Assembly (NCBI GenBank): GCA_032128415.1
Contig: JAQBGW010000089.1
Coordinates: 1-44,143 of the forward strand
Length of the DNA stretch: 44,143 bases
DNA from: Ga0077527 sp032128415
GTDB lineage: Bacteria > Pseudomonadota > Gammaproteobacteria > Burkholderiales > SG8-41
Reading direction: 5' to 3'
Shown here: one piece after another, positions 41,111 to 44,143 of the stretch
Numbering within the stretch: the stretch's first letter is position 1
How the letters are laid out: every line of letters starts with the position of its first letter
Translations under genes and position numbers: made by a program
Notes under the pieces: model-generated
What the model was told of the DNA's origin: nothing
Databases searched by the model: none
The model's input: the letters and a program-made list of their open reading frames with translations, nothing else

Positions 41111-43234
41111 ATGCGCACCGACATCGAACGCTTCTTCAGCCCGAAATCCATCGCCATCATCGGCGCCTCGCAGGATCTCGTCACTATCAGCGGACAGCCG
41201 CTGAAACATCTGCTGAGCCACGGTTACCAGGGCAAGCTCTACCCGATCAATCCGAAGTACGCAGAAATCTCCGGCGTGCAGTGTTTCCCGTCGCTGGAGT
41301 CGTTGCCCGCAGTGCCGGAACTCGTGCTGATTCTCGTCAATGCCTCGCGCGTCGCCGCCATGCTGACGGCGTGTGGCGAAAAGGGCGTGCCGTACGTGAT
41401 CATTTTCAGTTCCGGGTTTTCCGAAACCGGCGGCGCAGGGGTTGATTTACAGCAACAACTTGCCGCTATTGCGCAGCGCTACAACATCGGTGTCATCGGT
41501 CCGAACTGTCAAGGCATGATCAATGCGGCGGATGCGGTCTATGCCGGCTTCGGCTCGATATTCAATGCCGATTACGCAGGCGGCACGGTGAGCATGGTGT
41601 CGCAGTCTGGTGGTTTTGGTTTTTCGGTGATGAACCTGTCCTCACTCGACGGCGGCCTGCCGTTCCGGCAGATGGTGACCACCGGCAACGAGATCGGTGT
41701 CTCGACGCTGGATTTTATCGAGTATTTCATCCGCGATCCAAAAACCGAAATCATCGGCGCCTACATCGAGGGCGTGAAGGATGCGCGGCGCATTCTCGAT
41801 ATTGGTGACCAGGCGCTCGCTGCCGGCAAGCCGATCCTGATGTGGAAAGTCGGCAACACCGAGCAGGGGCAGAAGGCCGCGGCTTCGCACACCGCCAATC
41901 TCGGCGGTGCGATGGCTTTGTATAAGGCCGCGTTCCGCCAGAAGGGCATCATCCAGGTCGAAGATATCCAGGATCTGGTCGATTACGGTCGCGCGCTGCG
42001 CGGCGGGCGTCTGCCGCAAGGCAACCGGCTGGCGATCATCACCATTTCCGGCGGTGCCGGCATCCTGATGACCGACGAAATTATTGCGCGCGGTATGCAG
42101 ATGGCGCAATTGGCGCCGGCGACCGTGGCCAAGCTGCGCGAATTCGTGCCGTCATTCGGATCGCTGGGCAACCCGGTCGATGTCACAGCGGCGATATTCA
42201 ACGACTTGTCACTGATTAACCGCACCCTGCAGGCAATCAACGACGACCCGGGCGTGGATTGCATTGCGATGATCAACGCGTCGCTGCAGGGTGATATCGC
42301 GCAGCGAGTGGCCTCTGAAATCATCACGGTCGCGGCAAAGACCGACAAGCCGATATTCATTTCGTGGAGCGCGCGCGATGCTGTGGCACCCGAAGCCTAC
42401 GCCGCGCTGGATGCGGCGCGTATTCCGCATTACAAGTCACCAGTGCGTTGCGGCCGTGCGCTGGCGGCAGTGTCCTGGTACGCCGAAGCCAAACGCCGCA
42501 ACGCCGCGCAGAAAAACGACCGCCCCCCGGTGATTAACCGCCCGGCGGCGCAGATCCTGCTTAAGGGCAAGACCGGCGACGTCGCCGAATACGCTGCCAA
42601 GCAGGTGCTCGCCGAGTACGGGATTTCAGTGACGCGTGAAGAACTGGCACAAACTCGTGATGCTGCGGTCGCTGCCGCGCAAAAAATCGGTTTCCCGGTG
42701 GCGATGAAAGTGCAGTCGGCCGACATTTCGCACAAGACCGAAGCCAGGGCCGTGCGGCTGGCGATGGGGAATGAAGCGGACGTGGCAGCGGCATTCGATG
42801 AGATCATGCGCAATGCCAAAACCTACAAAGCCGATGCCCGCATTGACGGCGTGTTGGTGCAGGAGATGGTCGGCGGCGGCATCGAAGCCATTGTCGGCGT
42901 CACCAACGATGTACTGTTCGGCCCCGCAGTGATGTTCGGGCTGGGCGGGATATTTACCGAAGTGCTGAAGGACGTCGCGTTTCGTCTTGCCCCGATCACG
43001 CCAGCGATGGCGCGCGAAATGATAGAAGAGACCAAGGGTTATCCGGTGCTCGCCGGTGCGCGCGGCAAGCCGCCCGCAGACGTGGCTGCGCTGGTTGACG
43101 TGTTGGTGAAATTGTCGGCGCTGGCGGTGGATCTCAAGGATCACATCTCCGAACTCGACATCAATCCGCTGATCATCATGCCCAAAGGGCAGGGCGTAAA
43201 AGCGGCGGATGCGTTGATACGCATGAAAGGCTGA
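41111..43234 (+). CDS. Acetate-CoA ligase (ADP-forming) family protein
   Basis: 707 residues in which alpha and beta parts are fused: CoA-binding Rossmann domain (FFSPKSIAIIGASQD), two succinyl-CoA synthetase-like ligase domains with the phospho-acceptor His260 (AASHTANLGG), and a C-terminal ATP-grasp domain (about 490-707, FPVAMKVQSADISHKTEA and LVQEMVGGGIEAIVG). Makes acyl-CoA from an organic acid with ATP to ADP. ATG 41111 is chosen because the frame upstream is repeat sequence. The acyl-CoA dehydrogenase starts 3 bases after the stop, suggesting a shared acid-degradation route (inference). Confidence 0.9.
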   Translation: MRTDIERFFSPKSIAIIGASQDLVTISGQPLKHLLSHGYQGKLYPINPKYAEISGVQCFPSLESLPAVPELVLILVNASRVAAMLTACGEKGVPYVIIFSSGFSETGGAGVDLQQQLAAIAQRYNIGVIGPNCQGMINAADAVYAGFGSIFNADYAGGTVSMVSQSGGFGFSVMNLSSLDGGLPFRQMVTTGNEIGVSTLDFIEYFIRDPKTEIIGAYIEGVKDARRILDIGDQALAAGKPILMWKVGNTEQGQKAAASHTANLGGAMALYKAAFRQKGIIQVEDIQDLVDYGRALRGGRLPQGNRLAIITISGGAGILMTDEIIARGMQMAQLAPATVAKLREFVPSFGSLGNPVDVTAAIFNDLSLINRTLQAINDDPGVDCIAMINASLQGDIAQRVASEIITVAAKTDKPIFISWSARDAVAPEAYAALDAARIPHYKSPVRCGRALAAVSWYAEAKRRNAAQKNDRPPVINRPAAQILLKGKTGDVAEYAAKQVLAEYGISVTREELAQTRDAAVAAAQKIGFPVAMKVQSADISHKTEARAVRLAMGNEADVAAAFDEIMRNAKTYKADARIDGVLVQEMVGGGIEAIVGVTNDVLFGPAVMFGLGGIFTEVLKDVAFRLAPITPAMAREMIEETKGYPVLAGARGKPPADVAALVDVLVKLSALAVDLKDHISELDINPLIIMPKGQGVKAADALIRMKG

Positions 43235-43237
43235 GCC

Positions 43238-44143
43238 ATGGCCGTGTCATCCGAAGTGCGGCAACTGTGCGATGAAGTGCAGCGCTTCCTGCGCGAGCAG
43301 GTCGATCCGCGCTCGCGCGAGATCGAAGAAACCGACGCGGTTCCCGATGATCTGATCCAACTCGCCCGCGACATGGGGCTGTTCGGACTGACCATACCCG
43401 AGGAATACGGCGGCAGCGGTCTCGATCTGGCCGGCAAGTGCGCGATTGAAGAAGTCATGGGGCAGACCAATTATGGTTTCGCCACGCTGATCGGCAACCA
43501 CACCGGTATCAGCACTACCGGCATCAACGCGCTGGGAACTGCTGCGCAGAAGAGTAAATTCCTGCCACGCATGGCCAGCGGTGAGTGGATCGGCAGTTTC
43601 GCACTAACCGAAGCGCAGGCGGGCTCCGATCCGGCGGCAATGCGCACCACCGCGGTGAAGAAAGACAACCGCTACGTACTCAATGGCGAAAAAATCTACA
43701 TCACCAACGCCGGACTGGCACAGGTATTCACGGTGATGGCGATCACCGACAAGATCAAGGGTATCAAGGGCATCTCGGCGTTTATCGTCGAGCGCGGCAC
43801 GCCGGGATTCAGCATTGGCAAGAACGAACTCAAAATGGGTATGCATGGCTGCACCACGGCGCCGCTGGCATTCACCGACTGCGAAATCCCGGCGGAGAAC
43901 CTGCTCGGCGCCGAAGGCATGGGATACGTGCAGGCGCTGAAGACACTGACCGCGGGTCGCGTCACGGTGTCGGCGCGCTGCTGCGGCATGATGGACAAGC
44001 TGATCGCGCAGACGGCGGATTACATGAAAACGCGAGTGCAGGGCGGCAAAAAGCTGGCCGAGCACCAGGGCCTGCAGTGGATGCTTGCCGACATGGCAGT
44101 GGCGCGCGATGCGGCGCGGGGGCTGACGCAGCGCGCGATTGAT
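43238..44143 (+). CDS. Acyl-CoA dehydrogenase (N-terminal part, truncated by window edge)
   Basis: FAD-dependent enzyme introducing a trans-2 double bond in acyl-CoA. The first 302 residues are in the window with no stop. N-terminal helical domain (VSSEVRQLCDEVQRFLREQVDPRSREIEE), IPEEYGGSG, then the family signature SFALTEAQAGSDPAAMRTTAV, the middle beta domain (YVLNGEKIYITNAGLA), and the start of the C-terminal helical domain (GRVTVSARCCGMMDKL). The catalytic base would lie beyond the window. Chain-length preference cannot be told. Confidence 0.95.
   Translation, partial: MAVSSEVRQLCDEVQRFLREQVDPRSREIEETDAVPDDLIQLARDMGLFGLTIPEEYGGSGLDLAGKCAIEEVMGQTNYGFATLIGNHTGISTTGINALGTAAQKSKFLPRMASGEWIGSFALTEAQAGSDPAAMRTTAVKKDNRYVLNGEKIYITNAGLAQVFTVMAITDKIKGIKGISAFIVERGTPGFSIGKNELKMGMHGCTTAPLAFTDCEIPAENLLGAEGMGYVQALKTLTAGRVTVSARCCGMMDKLIAQTADYMKTRVQGGKKLAEHQGLQWMLADMAVARDAARGLTQRAID

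Overview
The window reads as a betaproteobacterial chromosome segment. The basis is gene order and content: ibaG-murA-hisGDCBHAFIE-tatABC, a petABC cluster followed by sspA-sspB, and several Bug/TctC-type periplasmic binding proteins. All three are typical of Burkholderiales/Nitrosomonadales-like genomes. GC is high overall (roughly 60% by eye), with one clearly AT-richer island near 28.5-29.8 kb. The exact genus cannot be told from the sequence alone.

Layout. (1) 1-10849: an ABC-2 permease fragment, ibaG, murA, the complete canonical his operon (hisG, D, C, B, H, A, F, I, E; hisG is the short form that needs HisZ from elsewhere) and tatABC, all on +. (2) 10878-18661: a DegS/AlgW-like protease on the minus strand, then Nif3-like, TauD-like and small secreted proteins, the bc1 complex (petABC) and sspAB. 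(3) 18747-21592, minus strand: an AsmA-family protein and a beta-hydroxyacid dehydrogenase. (4) 21676-26498: tRNA-Thr(UGU) and a four-gene GldA/GldF/GldG/DUF4340-type ABC operon. (5) 26499-28504: an intergenic region with a strong candidate small RNA on the minus strand, a lipoprotein, a small hypothetical protein and a Bug protein. (6) 28505-29786: a transferred island with a HigB2/HigA2-type toxin-antitoxin module bounded by a textbook integron attC site, then a second cassette-like gene cut off at its 3' end. No integrase is present. (7) 29773-44143: accessory metabolism and transport, comprising four MFS carriers, a D-2-hydroxyacid dehydrogenase with a TPP enzyme, a TRIC/YicG channel, a decayed Bug gene, a Bug-like protein without signal peptide coupled to an MFS carrier, an ADP-forming acyl-CoA synthetase and a truncated acyl-CoA dehydrogenase.

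How the parts work together: the left third is housekeeping (envelope, histidine, Tat export). The Tat system could export the Rieske protein encoded a few kb downstream. The right third looks like organic-acid catabolism: carriers import or export acids, and the dehydrogenase, TPP enzyme, CoA ligase and acyl-CoA dehydrogenase would process them. This catabolic reading is inference.

The most unusual signals are the integron-type cassette carrying a toxin-antitoxin pair with its own apparently leaderless promoter; the C-rich-loop sRNA candidate at 26511-26595; two inverted heptamer/octamer repeat arrays placed directly after stop codons inside operons (hisA-hisF and sspA-sspB); a short AT-rich motif that recurs in five intergenic regions; and the cytoplasmic Bug-like protein overlapping an MFS gene.
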